From NCBI GenBank assembly GCA_037127255.1, contig JBANSL010000018.1, positions 14,667,175-14,731,174 of the forward strand: 64,000 bases of DNA, in the 5' to 3' direction. The notes beneath the pieces were generated by a model. That model saw only the letters and a program-made list of their open reading frames with translations. It made no database searches and was not told the DNA's origin. The stretch is from Persicaria tinctoria. Its lineage: Eukaryota; Streptophyta; Magnoliopsida; Caryophyllales; Polygonaceae. Positions 9,257-20,030 of this stretch are shown here, in pieces (positions within the stretch are counted from its first letter, which is position 1; every line of letters begins with the position of its first letter). The position numbers and the translations under genes are program-made.

Positions 9257-11807
9257 ATGGAGACACAAACGATGCCTTCATTCCCAGAACAGGCACTCCA
9301 ACACGTACTCTCCTTCATCTCATCCCACGCTGACCGCAACTCCGTCTCCTTGGTCAGCAAATCATGGTATGACATCGAACGGGGGTGCAGGCGTCTCGTG
9401 TTCATTGGAAACTGCTATGCTGTCAGCCCTCCGATCTTGATCCGACGGTTCACCAACGTCCGATCAATCACCATCAAGGGTAAGAGCAATCTTGCGGATT
9501 ACGACTTGCTACCAGAAGGGTGGGGGGCCAATGCTCTGCCGTGGATTGCGGCTCTGGTGGAGGCATATCCGGCGATGGAGGAGATCAGGATGAAGAGGAT
9601 GGTGATCACTTATGAGGGGTTGGAGTTGATTGGGAGGAAGCTTAAGAATTTGAAGGTTTTGTTTTTGCACAAATGTGAAGGGGTTTCTACTGATGGCTTG
9701 GCCTTCATTGCTGCCAACTGCAGGTCTCTCATCCATCATCTTGTGTTCTAGTAGTTTTGTCTATATAATGTTTTTTTTATTACCTTTAATGGTGACCATA
9801 TGTGTGCCTACTTCCATGATAATTATTTTTCGCTGGCATGTCTGAATTTGATTAGTTGACGCAATGAAGCCTCTTTTTGCTGGAACTGCTAGTACTTAAA
9901 CCGAACAACTGGGTCTCCCTGAGATATCTCTTGGCTTCATATTAACCAAGTTCTTACATTGATTTATCTCAGCATTTTGTGCCAATTTTTGCAATGAATT
10001 TTTATTCTGGGCTTGACAGTTCTCTGATGATGTATTATGTTCTAACCATCTAGGACAGTTAAGTCTTCAGTTGTGATCCAATAATGTATTGGAGTGTATT
10101 AGAGAGGTATTGTAGTCTAATCTGTTGTGATTACGTGAAAGCGTCATCCGATGCAGGCTTAAAGATTTTGTGATTAAAAAAAGACATTGGAAAATGATTC
10201 ATTACTTTATGGAGAATATTTTGCTCTCCTACTCTTTGAATTCTTCTTCAGTGTTGTTTCTAGTTTTCTATCTGACAATCTACTATGTTTCTCAATGTTG
10301 CAGGAACTTGAGAATACTTGACTTATCCGAGAGTGAAGTAGATGATCTGGGTGGAAATTGGATCTCTCTTTTTCCAAATTCTTACACCTCTTTGGAAGTT
10401 CTCAATATTCACAATCTAACATCCGAGTTGCCCTTCTCCACGCTGGAGTGTTTGGTGGGCAGAAGTCCTAACCTAAAAGCACTCCGAGTAAATCATTCCT
10501 ACCCCCTTGAGAAGCTCGTAGACCTTCTACTGAAGGGTCCTCAGCTAGCTGATCTCGGAATTGGTTTGCTTACAATGGAGCCTTGCCTTGAAGCCTTCAC
10601 AAAACTCACTAGGGCCTTTGACGGATGCAAGGGACTCAAGAGCCTCTCTGGGATGTGGGATGTCAGCCCATACTACTTACCGGCTATCTATCCTATATGT
10701 CCAGGGCTCACTTCTTTGAACTTGAGTCATGCCACCCTATGCTGCCCTGAACTCATTAAACTGCTACGCCATTGTCCAAACCTGCAGCGCCTCTTGGTAA
10801 GTAGAGCATATCTGAACTCTTCAGATGTATGAATTCAATGTAATAATACCATAAAAAATGAGATCGTGTTACATACTAAAGTCAGCTCTAGAACTCTTTT
10901 TGTGCCGAAAGATTGAAGCTACAAGATAATAGACAATTTTCTTCCTGTAACTGTACTTCAATCTATCTCCCAACCGTAACAAAAGTCTAAACTGCTTGAC
11001 ACTAAACTTGACAAAGTATTGCAGGTGCTAGATTACATTGAAGATCATGGGCTTCAGGTGCTAGCTGAATCATGCAAGGAGATGCAAGAGCTGAGGGTGG
11101 TTTTTTCTGACCCATATGACACAGACCCAAGCATCAGTCTAACTGAACGAGGTCTTGTGTCTGTTTCCGTGGGCTGTCCTAAGCTTCATTCTATTTTATA
11201 CTGCTGCAGCCAGATGTCAAATGCAGCTCTGCTTGCCGTCGCCAAGCACAAGCCAAATCTTACATACTTTCGGTTATGCATCATTGAGCCTCAGCTTCCC
11301 GACTACCTAACCCACCAGCCACTAGACAATGGCTTCGGTGCCATCCTTGAGGGCTGCAAGAACCTAAAACGTCTCTGGATTACTGGCCTTTTCACAGACC
11401 GACTGCTTCAGCAAATTGGGACCCATGGCAAGAAACTCGAGATACTTGCCCTTACTTTTGGGGTGAACAGTGATTTGGGGCTTCATTATATCCTCTCAGG
11501 ATGCAGTAATCTTAGAAAGTTAGTGATCCGGGGTTGCCCCTTTGATGGTCAAGCACTGCTGGCAAATTCCGACAGGCTGGAGAGGATGCAGTACCTTTGG
11601 ATGTGGTCCTGCCCAGTGAGCTATCAAGCATGCAAGCTTCTCGGGAAGAAGCACCCGAGGCTGAATGTTGAGGTCATTAATGATAAAGGGCCTTCACAAT
11701 TGCATTCCACGACAGACGAGTATCATGTGGAGAACCTCCATGTTTATAGGACAGTTGCAGGACCCAGGCTGGATATGCCTGAATTTGTTCAAAATGCAAA
11801 TCAGTGA
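9257..11807 (+). CDS. TIR1/AFB-like F-box LRR protein with altered auxin pocket (gene B)
   Basis: Exons 9257-9723, 10304-10796 and 11025-11807 encode 580 aa with TIR1-type intron positions and phases. The F-box (FPEQALQHVLSF) has E12Q and E15Q relative to TIR1, positions linked to CUL1 assembly. LRRs run from about residue 60 to the C-terminus. In TIR1 numbering R403 and R489 remain, but H78N, F79L, F82Y, F351Y, F380C, S438W, S462A, V463L, A464T and E487V are changed. InsP6 contacts K74, K113, R114, R344, R436 and R484 remain, while R401Y, R435K and R509Q differ. The frame is intact over 580 codons, so it looks like a functional gene. Its role is inferred to be an F-box protein whose ligand or substrate may differ from auxin/Aux-IAA. 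Its close paralogue is gene C (38,260). Confidence 0.92.
11580..11601 (+). promoter_or_regulatory. Degenerate miR393 site in gene B
   Basis: At the position of the TIR1 miR393 site the sequence is ATGCAGTACCTTTGGA. This gives mismatches at miRNA positions 9 and 12 beside the cleavage site, plus a wobble at 11. Cleavage looks unlikely. This rests on recalled miR393 sequence. Confidence 0.45.
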
Positions 11808-11867
11808 TATGGGCCTATTGAAAGAAAGGGATGACAACAAAGTTAGGATTCCCTGAATCTTATGGGG

Positions 11868-11990
11868 GATGTATGCTGCTCGAGGAAAGAAGCACGAGAA
11901 ACTGAATACTGAGGTCATAAACCTCTATGTTTATACTTAGCATGGTTGCAGGACCCAAGTTGGATATGCGTGCATTTGTTTGGAACACAA
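11868..11990 (+). pseudogene. Duplicated 3' tail of TIR1-like exon 3
   Basis: Just after the gene B stop, a degenerate second copy of the exon 3 end can be read: CTGCTCGAGGAAAGAAGCAC, then AACCTCTATGTTTAT, then GTTGCAGGACCCAAGTTGGA (VAGPKLDMRAF). Deletions and a stop interrupt it. The same relic follows gene C, so it arose before the segment duplicated. Confidence 0.7.
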
Positions 11991-12392
11991 AATAGAAACA
12001 ATATGAGGATCAGTTGTGGGTTCTATGGTGGGAAAATGAAGTTTGAAGATTGGAGTTTGGGGATGTTGGTATAGTAATAACAGTGTTATAGGCTGGTGTG
12101 ACAGTAAGTTAGTTAGTTGATCAACTTTGTAACTAAAGTTGTTAAGACTGAGATTAGCTTCTGTATTTTTTACTGGAGTATATAGTATGTTCATGTACAG
12201 ATTTTACTTTCAAGAGAGAGGTAATACAGAGCATTGGAGAAAACCCCAATTGGGGCTCCAGTTTCCCGCTATTGTTTTTGTTCTTCCTGAGTGATTTCTT
12301 CATCAAATTCACATAAATGTTTGGTTGATTTGATCAACATTTACAGGGGAGCAGTCAAACTTGTGGAAGGAGTCACCAGAGTTGACACTTGT
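11991..12392. other. Gene B 3' flank shared with gene C
   Basis: Collinear with 40,976-41,398. Contains a TATA-like stretch, TACAGAGCATTGGAG and a short inverted motif ACCCCAATTGGGG, which give it an LTR-like appearance. Terminal dinucleotides and duplications could not be fixed, so it is left unclassified. Confidence 0.5.
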
Positions 12393-12400
12393 ACCACCTT

Positions 12401-13136
12401 TAGATACGGGCAAACGCGGGTGCGGGCCGGACTTGGGACGGATTTTACCCGAGATTTTGTCCCGTTGTTGCGGGCGCGGGCCGGACTAAGCCTGCTTAAC
12501 GGGTTGAAAGTTATGTCCAAACCCATCCGCAAATACGGGCGCGGGTAGCCCGCGGGTACCCGCAAATCTACTAAGTCTATTGTAAATTTGTAATCCAACC
12601 ATTCAACAACAAAAAAATGGCTGGAAGTGATATACTGTTTTTTTTTTTTGATAAGAAAGTGATATACTGATATGTTCATTTATATATATACATATATATT
12701 ATAACTAATGATTAATATAGTTTTAAGCTACCGACATTCCTAGGAAGAAAATCTATTAAGCTTTGATAAGAATTAAGCTACTGCATTAGTAGTTCATATA
12801 TCAACATGAAATATCAACATGAAATGCCAAACACAGGAGGACTTTTTTTTTCCTTATTAAAACTAATAATTTATATATTACTTATCTCATATATAATTAA
12901 ACTAATAATTAATATATTATTTATCTCATATATTATGATTTTTTTTAAAAGCGGGTATTCGTTATGGGCTTAGCGGCCCGTAACGGGTTGAATGATATGT
13001 CCAATATCCCGCCCCCGCAACGGACGTGGACCAGGCCTAACAGCCCGCATGGGCTTTTCCCCATGTCCAAACCCGCCCCGCCAATGTGGCCGGGCGGGAC
13101 GGGCTGAGCGGGCCGTCCCACGTTTGCCCAGATCTA
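12401..13136. mobile_element. Non-autonomous hAT element, 736 bp
   Basis: Terminal inverted repeats TAGATACGGGCAAACGCGGG (left) and TAGATCTGGGCAAACGTGGG (right, reverse complement). A perfect 8-bp duplication ACCACCTT lies at 12393-12400 and 13137-13144. The gene C segment has the uninterrupted site at about 41,400 (TATCACCTTCC). Subterminal GC-rich GCGGGC repeats are typical of plant hAT MITEs. No transposase. Confidence 0.95.
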
Positions 13137-13204
13137 ACCACCTTCCACCCACATTCCTGATTCCATTCATCTCAGGCTAGTAGGTTACATTTTTGTCTAC
13201 CTTT

Positions 13205-13458
13205 GTTTTTTCGTGGTGATATTTTTACCGCTAATTTTTACTATCTCTATTGTTAATTACCGCACCATGTTGCGGTGAGTTAATTATGGGTAACCGAACT
13301 CACAACAATATATATGGTGCGGTGGGTGGAGAAGATGAAGACAAACCACCGTTGTGTGGTGTGGTATATTGGTTTTGAATTATTTTTTTGAAAAAATATA
13401 TATACCCACCGCAACAAGATGCGGTGGTGAAATTATAGGAAAAGTCTACACTTACACT
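13205..13458. repeat. Left arm of outer MITE
   Basis: 13216-13275 (TACCGCTAATTTTTACTATC and onward, with CACCATGTTGCGGTGA) is an inverted copy of 24,897-24,970. Internal motifs GGTGCGGTGGGTGG and CCCACCGCAACAAGATGCGG are also palindromic. This looks like the left half of one element split by the roughly 11.7-kb complex to its right. Confidence 0.6.
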
Positions 13459-13880
13459 CAGGGGCGGAGGGAGGGGGGGCATGAGGTGGCTCGAGCCCCC
13501 CGACCTGGGTCGGGGGAAAACGTAAAAAAAAAATATGTATTTTTTTTTTGTAATTTTTGACAATTTAAGGGTTAAAAGAAGTTAAAAAGAGTAATAAATC
13601 AATAAGTTTGTCTAGCTTAGTTGGTATGAGATGTGAATTTGAATAAAGAGGTCTTGAGTTCAAATCCTTAAGGCTCCATTTTATGGATTTTTTTTCTCTT
13701 TTAGCATTTTAAATCATATATTTAATGTGTTTCCTACTATCTCTTATAGCATTTTAAATCATATATTTAATGTGTTTCCTACTATATTCTTTACAAAAAA
13801 AATTGTATCTCATATATATTAAAAAAAAACCCCGATAAAATAGGTGAGCCCCCCCTCAAATTTTCCTGGCTCCGCCCCTG
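13459..13880. mobile_element. hAT-like MITE with tRNA-like core, 422 bp
   Basis: Ends CAGGGGCGGAGG and CTCCGCCCCTG are inverted. A perfect 8-bp duplication CTTACACT flanks it (13451-13458 and 13881-13888). Inside, at 13,606-13,672, a tRNA-like segment shows an A box (TAGCTTAGTTGG) and a B box-like GAGTTCAAATCC. No transposase is present. Confidence 0.92.
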
Positions 13881-13888
13881 CTTACACT

Positions 13889-14037
13889 AGATGTAAGAAT
13901 AGATACTTTACACAACCAATAAAATGACATGATTCCCACTAATATATTTATAATAAAAAATATTCTAAAAAGGTAAAAAAAAAAAGTTAACTTTCATCAT
14001 CATTAAGTAAGTCATCATAAGAAGTAAGTAACTAGGC
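13889..14037. other. Spacer between hAT and LINE
   Basis: Continuation of the outer MITE interior or host DNA. AT-rich with no gene visible. It carries the left copy of the LINE target duplication (AAGTAACTAGGCT, 14026-14038). Confidence 0.5.
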
Positions 14038-14038
14038 T

Positions 14039-14767
14039 TCAGTAAACTAGGATTGGTTTGATGGAGCATGCGGTACTTCCGTAACAAAGCATTGTTTGAT
14101 AACAGCAAACCAAATGTCACAAGCATTGTAAAAAAGACCAACACTTCATGTGGAACCATTCAATAGACAGGGTTGACACTTCCAATAGCCAATAAACAAC
14201 AATAACAATCAAACAACAACAATGTGCAAGAGGAAGAAAGCATAATGGCAACCACCAAAAGCAGAAATGTATAAACTCAATTTTGATGGAGCCCTTTCAA
14301 CATCCTCGAAGGGCTCCTATGGATTCAACATCAGAAATCAAGTAATTGTCCCAGCTTTCTTGGGTGTTGGGCCCTCGCCCATCTCCTCCGTCGCTAGTTC
14401 TGAGGCATTCACCCTTTGGAAAGGGATCTTAGCGGCAAAAGACCTAAATATACCCAACCTGGTGATTGAAGGTGATAACCTCACCATTATAAACAACCTT
14501 AAAGGTATTGGGAAGCCTTCTGGGGACTCTGAGATGATTGTCTCGGACAGTCTAGTCTCCTTAGGCTTCTTTCGAATGATTGAGATTCGTCACGTTTATA
14601 GGGAAGCAAACCGTGTTGCGGACCGTCTTTCACATATGGACTTTGCTTTCTCTGGTACTTTGGCTCCTGACGATTATATGCTCTGCAACTTCATCTGTTT
14701 GGATGCACTTGACATATAGGGGTTACCCTATTGCCAAATTTTTTTCGGTTAAAAAAAAAAAAAAAGC
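14039..14767 (+). mobile_element. 5'-truncated LINE with intact RNase H frame
   Basis: The frame from about 14,248 reads WQPPKAEMYKLNFDGA, the classic start of the plant LINE RNase H (RVT_3) domain. It continues with SSEAFTLWKGILAA and VIEGDN (acidic E and D), then HVYREANRVADRLS, to a stop at 14,719. Upstream, MRYFRNKALFDNSKPN is the end of the reverse-transcriptase region, with stops between. The poly-A ends at about 14,766. A 13-bp target duplication (AAGTAACTAGGCT / AAGTACCTAGGCT, one mismatch) lies at 14026-14038 and 14768-14780. It is on the sense strand and incomplete. Confidence 0.9.
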
Positions 14768-14807
14768 AAGTACCTAGGCTATAAGGCTATAATAGAACCA
14801 AAAAGCC

Positions 14808-15160
14808 TTAGCACTCAAACATGGAGTACAACTTGTTCTCCAACTTCGCATTGACAAAATTCAAATTGAAGGAGATTCCAGCATAATAATTAGCCATCTG
14901 AACAGAAAATCTAGTTGTCCATAGGAGATCGAACTCATTATGTCTGACGTACAACTTCTACTATCAACTCTGAAGGAAGTGTCCTTCTTTCATGTGCCCC
15001 GTCTTGGCAATAAAGTGGCTGATAAGGTTGCACATCTTTGCCACTCTGTCTGGGGTGCCGATATTTATAACAATTCCGGTCTTACAGACCTCATCCACAA
15101 GAATGCATTCGGGTAGAGCCTGCTCACCCAAACTTTTTCCTAATCAAAAAAAAAAAAAAA
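14808..15160 (+). mobile_element. 5'-truncated LINE, RNase H end
   Basis: Same family as 8073-8423. It reads LALKHGVQLVLQLRIDKI, IEGDSSIIISHLNRKSSCP, a stop, then LLLSTLKEVSFFHVPRLG, NKVADKVAHLCHSVWGAD. The poly-A tract is at 15,146-15,160. The exact duplication ACCAAAAAGCC flanks it (14797-14807 and 15161-15171). The insertion is close to the previous LINE and later than it. Confidence 0.92.
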
Positions 15161-15296
15161 ACCAAAAAGCCAATGTGTAAAGAATTGCCTCTATCTGACA
15201 CATTTTTTACTTCGTAGAGGCTACAACGTGTAAAGCTGCAATGACTATTAGACTCATTAACTCAAAACCACCTATGCTCCAAAGGTTTATTTAATT

Positions 15297-15392
15297 ACTC
15301 CATCCGTCTCAAAATACTTGTCGTTTTACTTTTTAACACATTTTTAAAAAGCTAAAAACTCTATAAAATACGGAGTATTAATTTTTCGTTTC
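15297..15392. mobile_element. Left half of a split Stowaway-like MITE
   Basis: Begins TACTCCATCCGTCTCAAAAT. The matching inverted end (reverse complement TACTATCTCCGTCTCGCAAA) lies at about 24,690-24,812. Between them sits the MULE, which therefore inserted into this MITE. Confidence 0.75.
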
Positions 15393-15409
15393 GGCTATAT
15401 ACACCGCAA

Positions 15410-15492
15410 ATCCCCACGTCCTTAAGGACGTACAAGTGGGGTGAGAGCCACCCAAACCCGGACGTGCAAGCACGTCCTTAAGGACGTGCAAC
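15410..15492. repeat. Subterminal palindromes, left end of MULE
   Basis: CACGTCCTTAAGGACGTAC near 15,415 and GCACGTCCTTAAGGACGTGC near 15,470. The same 20-bp palindrome recurs at about 24,637 near the right end, and a decayed copy lies at about 24,580. Repeated subterminal palindromes suggest transposase-binding sites. This is inferred. Confidence 0.7.
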
Positions 15493-15721
15493 ACGGAGCG
15501 CCGGAGCATCTCAGAGAGACCGAGAGAGATGGAGACAGAAAGAGAGAGAGAGCTCGAGGCGGCGGTGGCGGCCTTGGAGGCGGATCTGATGGCGGCGACG
15601 GAGGGTGGTGATGGTGCGACAGCGATGAAGTGGAGGGTGGTGGTGGGGGTGGAGCATCGGGGGAGGCGGTGGCGGTGGAGCCGGTGGCTGAGGGTCTGGT
15701 GGTGCTGGCGGTTGTGGCGGC

Positions 15722-15850
15722 GGAGGAGGGTGGTGGTGGTGGGGCGGCGTCTGGCGCCGGCGACGGAGGCCGAGCAGTGGCCGAGGAGGAGGGTGGTGGT
15801 GGTGGGGCGGCGTCTGGCGCCGGCGACGGAGGTCGAGCAGTGGCCGAGGA
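15722..15850. repeat. 63-bp coding duplication
   Basis: Two tandem in-frame copies, from about 15,725 and 15,788, encode EEGGGGGAASGAGDGGRAVA. They account for most of the GGT-rich sequence of the first PMD exon. Confidence 0.8.
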
Positions 15851-15929
15851 GGAGGCGGAACCGCCGCGGAAGCGTCGGACCATTGAGGTGTCCCCGATCC
15901 CGACTCCACCGGTATGTTATTTGAATTAC

Positions 15930-16778
15930 TTTTTGTTTGATTTATTTTTAGAGTTTTAAAATATAATTTGATAGATAATATAGTTTTATAATAGAAGTTT
16001 ATAGAATATATGATTGATAATATATATTGTTTGATAGAATATAATTGAAAATATATTTTTTGATTTATTTATATATTATAATGTTTTTTTATAGTATATA
16101 GTTTGATAGAAAAGTATATAGTTGTAATTTGATAGAATATAATAGATAGTATATATTCAAATACATAGAAAAAAATTACAATTGAAAGACAATAAAAAAC
16201 ATTAAAATATATTATAATACTTCAAAAGTATTTAATTAACATTAAAATATATTTGAATATATTAAAATATATTCATATACATAAAAATAAATTTATATTG
16301 AAAGATAATAAAAAACATTAAAAAAACATTAAAATACTTCAAAATTATTTCATTTACATTAAAATATATTCAAATACATAAAAATAAATTTATATTGAAA
16401 GATAATAAAAAATATTAAAATACTTCAAAATTATTTCATTTACATTAAAATATATTAAAATATATTCAAATACATAAAAATAAATTTATATTGAAAGATA
16501 ATAAAAAACATTAAAAAATATTAAAATACGTCAAAATTATTTAATTTACATTAAAATATATTTAAATATATTCAAATACATAAAAATAAATTTATATTGA
16601 AAGATAATAAAAAACATTAAAAAATATTAAAATACTTCAAAATTATTTAATTTACATTAAAATATATTTAAATATATTCAAATACATAAAAATAAATTTA
16701 TATTGAAAGATAATAAAAAACATTAAAAAATATTAAAATACTTCAAAATTATTTAATTTACATTAAAATATATTTAAA
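15930..16778. repeat. AT-rich satellite-like array, about 105-bp units
   Basis: From about 16,140 a unit containing TTCAAATACATAAAAATAAA, ATTGAAAGATAATAAAAAAC and CTTCAAAATTATTTAATTTA repeats about five times at 90-107 bp spacing. It ends abruptly at 16,778 where the Helitron begins. The next bases of the unit (TATATTCAA) resume at 20,380, beyond the Helitron. It lies in the first intron of the PMD gene. Confidence 0.9.
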
Positions 16779-16799
16779 CTAGTTCTTTTCCCGAACCTT

Positions 16800-17705
16800 G
16801 TTCGGGTTTTTTATAATATTTTCGATCGAGTTTGACTTATTAAACAAAATATTCAACACATAAATTTTCTACTAACATATCGCTCATGCTTCTTTTCATG
16901 TTATTCTTTGAAATTTTCTTTTCTTGAAATAATCGATACTTCAAATTTGACAAAGAATGGTAAATCAGCCACTTTCACACTTCTCCTAACATCCGTCCTA
17001 ACTGAAGGCAAAGAAAAGAAACCTTATAGTTTTTTGCTTAAGAATATTGAGTTTGGATCCTCTATGATACTTTATCGATTACACATCATGTTACACCTTT
17101 TAAATTTGTCTAAATTATAAACCAATTTGATAAAGATACCTTAAGTTTAAATGTATAAACCCTATATAGCTAAAGAATAAAATAACGATATTTAGTGTGT
17201 GTTTTTTTTAATGCCTTGGACCCTTAATTAGAAAAAGTATTGTATGTTTAATTATGAACCTTAAGAGGTCATAACATTAAACTCATCAAATCACAATGAT
17301 TAAATACTTTAATTGCAATGATTAAACTCATCAAATCACAATTTATAATCTTCTATAATCTTCAATTTCACAAATTTCATCAATGGAGTAAACAATTTAT
17401 GCATTGCTATCTAAATATTTTTCCAAAACAAATTCCAACGAAAATATATTGGAACCATTGTCAAAGCTCCAGGCTTAAATATATAATAGGTTGAGCATTG
17501 AATATTTTTGGGTTTTTTCCCAATGTATTTAATACTGAAAATCAATTTTCATAACCACAAACAAATATCCTCCTCGTAGCTATACAAATTACAAACTCCT
17601 GCAAAATGAAAAGCCCCTTTGGACCCTAATTACCAAGCACCCCTAAATCTCGGATCAAGATCCTCTCCTAATAAAAAGCTTTCTTATAATTTCCTGATAA
17701 GTAAT
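16800..17705. other. Helitron interior, no gene
   Basis: AT-rich. An open frame at 16,908-17,120 (70 codons) has no recognisable motif. Nothing else is visible. Confidence 0.4.
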
Positions 17706-17788
17706 TTTCATCCATTAGATTAAATTAAAGGCTAAGATTAAATCTCTATAATTAAATAATAATTAAATCAATTAACCTTTATCCAAAC
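17706..17788. repeat. Inverted repeat arm inside Helitron (partner 19,166-19,250)
   Basis: ATTAGATTAAATTAAAGGCT here pairs with AGCCTTTAATTTGATCTAAT at about 19,225, with similarity over roughly 80 bp. The right arm abuts the GT29 fragment, so the left arm may be an inverted piece of the same 5' leader. The segment 17,789-18,440 between this arm and the internal MITE shows no gene. Confidence 0.6.
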
Positions 17789-18443
17789 CCTTTCTTCCTC
17801 CTTCATTACTTCAAGTCGGATCAATTGATCGAATTAATTAACAATTAATTTTGCATTCGCAGAAAAGCGGAGGAAAGAATTAAGTGACACGGTTTGAATA
17901 GTTTGGCAAGGCTTATTGAGGTCCTTGTCGAAGTCTCAAAGGATGCAGATCGGACCTCTTTCAAGGCGGGGCCGCGGGAGAGCTCAATTAGTCGAGAATG
18001 GACTTCGCAACGCCAAGCAAAGCAGCCTCAGCCATGGCTGACGGAGTAGACTTTTTGAGTTTTGAGGGTTGCGGTGAATGGCACGCACAACTGAATTTGA
18101 CTAATTAGCATCTTAAGTTAGTTTCCATCAAGGAAAACCACTAGGGGCTGGACTGCTGGAGGTTGCCAGGTTGGATGATAAAAATAAAAGTGATCATCTA
18201 CTGTAATTCCTTCTTAATCACAACTACAGAACAACTTCATCTCTAGCAATTTCAGTCTAGCTAGTTTAATTGTATTGTATATAGGTAATTTCAGTGTATT
18301 TTCAATTCACTTCACAATGATGGCCTATTTTTGTTGAACGCGCCATTTATTCCCTTAAATTTCTCTCGTTTATGAGAATCGAGCAAGACGGTCACCCGAC
18401 CAGAATTAGAGTATTGAAGAAGGGAGAAAGAAGGGGACAAATC

Positions 18444-19138
18444 TACACATACACCTAGTGTATGTGTGGAAATTATACACCTCCAATGAATCTTTGACAT
18501 GTGTAAGTTTGGTATTTTTTTTTAAAAAAGGGAATTAATACCCGTTCTAAAAAACCCAATTCAAATTAGTCATTTGGTTAACTACGGTAATCATAAATAA
18601 ATTTCATTTATTTCCATATAGTATTAACAATACAATATCATATAATTAATTTCATTTAACATTTTAAATTACTAAAATTTTACATATATATATAATTATC
18701 AATATTATATTTTATAATTAGGGGTCTATGAATACACAGTATGTTATGACTTATGAATACAGTGTTAAAAAAAAAATATATGAGTGCATACATAAATACA
18801 AAACTTTTAATTAATTTCAACCAAATTCTTCAAATTTATTTAGATTTTTTTTTCAACACTGTATTTATAATATTAGATTTTCTAACTTATATCATCAAGA
18901 TAAGTGAATCTGTTTGAGAAACTAAATAGATTTTATTTTACTGCTATGGTTATAAAAAAGAATTTAAAGTGGTTTATTTCTTATCAAGTTTAAAAAATTT
19001 GAGAAAAAATGAACGCAAGCAATTGTAGATTTAACTATAAATTTAAATAGGAATTTCAACTTTTTAATTTTTTTTAAGACACATGTCAACTTTTGGTTGG
19101 TGGTGTATACTTTAAAACATACATCTAGGGTATGCGTA
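18444..19138. mobile_element. MITE with about 58-bp inverted ends, inside Helitron
   Basis: Left end TACACATACACCTAGTGTAT and right end (reverse complement) TACGCATACCCTAGATGTAT. Both continue through TATACACC and end in GACATGTG. The interior is AT-rich and non-coding. No target duplication was found, so the superfamily is open (long inverted repeats suggest MULE-like). Confidence 0.6.
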
Positions 19139-19361
19139 TCACTCTCCGGAAGAAGGGGGTAAGCCGGTAAGATAAGGATTAATTAATTTCTCAATTAATT
19201 AATTAATTATATGGATTAATCTTAGCCTTTAATTTGATCTAATCTCCATCAAATCCCTAAAAAAACACAAATAACAAACACAATCCATCTAGAAAACCTC
19301 ACCCAAAATTCAATTTTAAACTCAGAAATTTAATTAATTCATCATCATCGCCGCCATCGAC

Positions 19362-20030
19362 CTCCGTGGCTCTCCCACTTCCGCACCTTCCTCCTCTGGC
19401 GCCGATTCACCGCCGTCATCGACCTCCGTGGCCGCTCCTTCCGCCTCACCCCCGTCAATCTCCGCTCCCCTACTTTCTACCGCTTCTACCTCCACTTCCG
19501 ATCCCTCCTCTCCGACTGGTCCCACCGTCGCGACCTCTCCCCGATCAGGCCCCACTGGAGGCCATCCTCTCCGACCTCCTCCCCCTCCTTTCCCGCCGAA
19601 GGAAGTACTCCTCCCGAGCCGTCGTCGACAACAGCGGGATCCTCCTCAACGCCGATCACGGCGCCGCCATCGACGCGCACGAAGCCGTGATCCGCCTCAA
19701 CAACGCCCGAATCGGGGGGTTCGCGGGCCACGTCGGCGCCAAGACGACCATCTCGTTCGTCAATAGCAACATCCTCCACCTTTGCGGCCGCCGGAGGGAC
19801 TGCCCGTTCTACCCGTACGGCGCCGGCGTCCCACTCGTCCTCTACATCTGCCAGCCGATCCACTTCCTCGACTTCGCCACCTGCAACGCCTCCTCCGTCG
19901 CTCTCAACTGATCCCCAATCCTCATCACCGATCCCAATTTCGACCTCCTCTGTTCCAAGATCGTTAAGTACTACTCCCTCCGGAAATGGTTCGCAGACGA
20001 CGGGAGCGTTCGGAATCGGATATTGGAGGG
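19362..20030 (+). pseudogene. Captured GT29 sialyltransferase-like fragment
   Basis: Frames read VVDNSGILLNADHGAAID, HEAVIRLNNARIGGF, VGAKTTISFVNSNILHLC and VPLVLYICQPIHFLDF, matching the sialylmotif-containing region of plant sialyltransferase-like proteins (GT29, Golgi). Past a TGA at 19,909 the homology continues as SPILITDPNFDLLCSKIVKY. Upstream, WRRFTAVIDLRGRSFR lies in another frame, so there is at least one frameshift (about 19,530) and one nonsense change. The GC-rich base composition differs from the AT-rich Helitron around it. It is transcribed opposite to the Helitron's own polarity. This is a gene fragment taken up by the Helitron, not a working gene. Confidence 0.82.

Noticed and set aside
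11991..12392. A solo LTR in the shared gene B/C 3' flank
   Set aside because: TATA-like and terminal-like motifs are present, but no TG...CA ends with a target duplication could be fixed.
15422..15909. Proline-rich minus-strand frames
   Set aside because: Shadows of the GGT-rich first PMD exon on the other strand.
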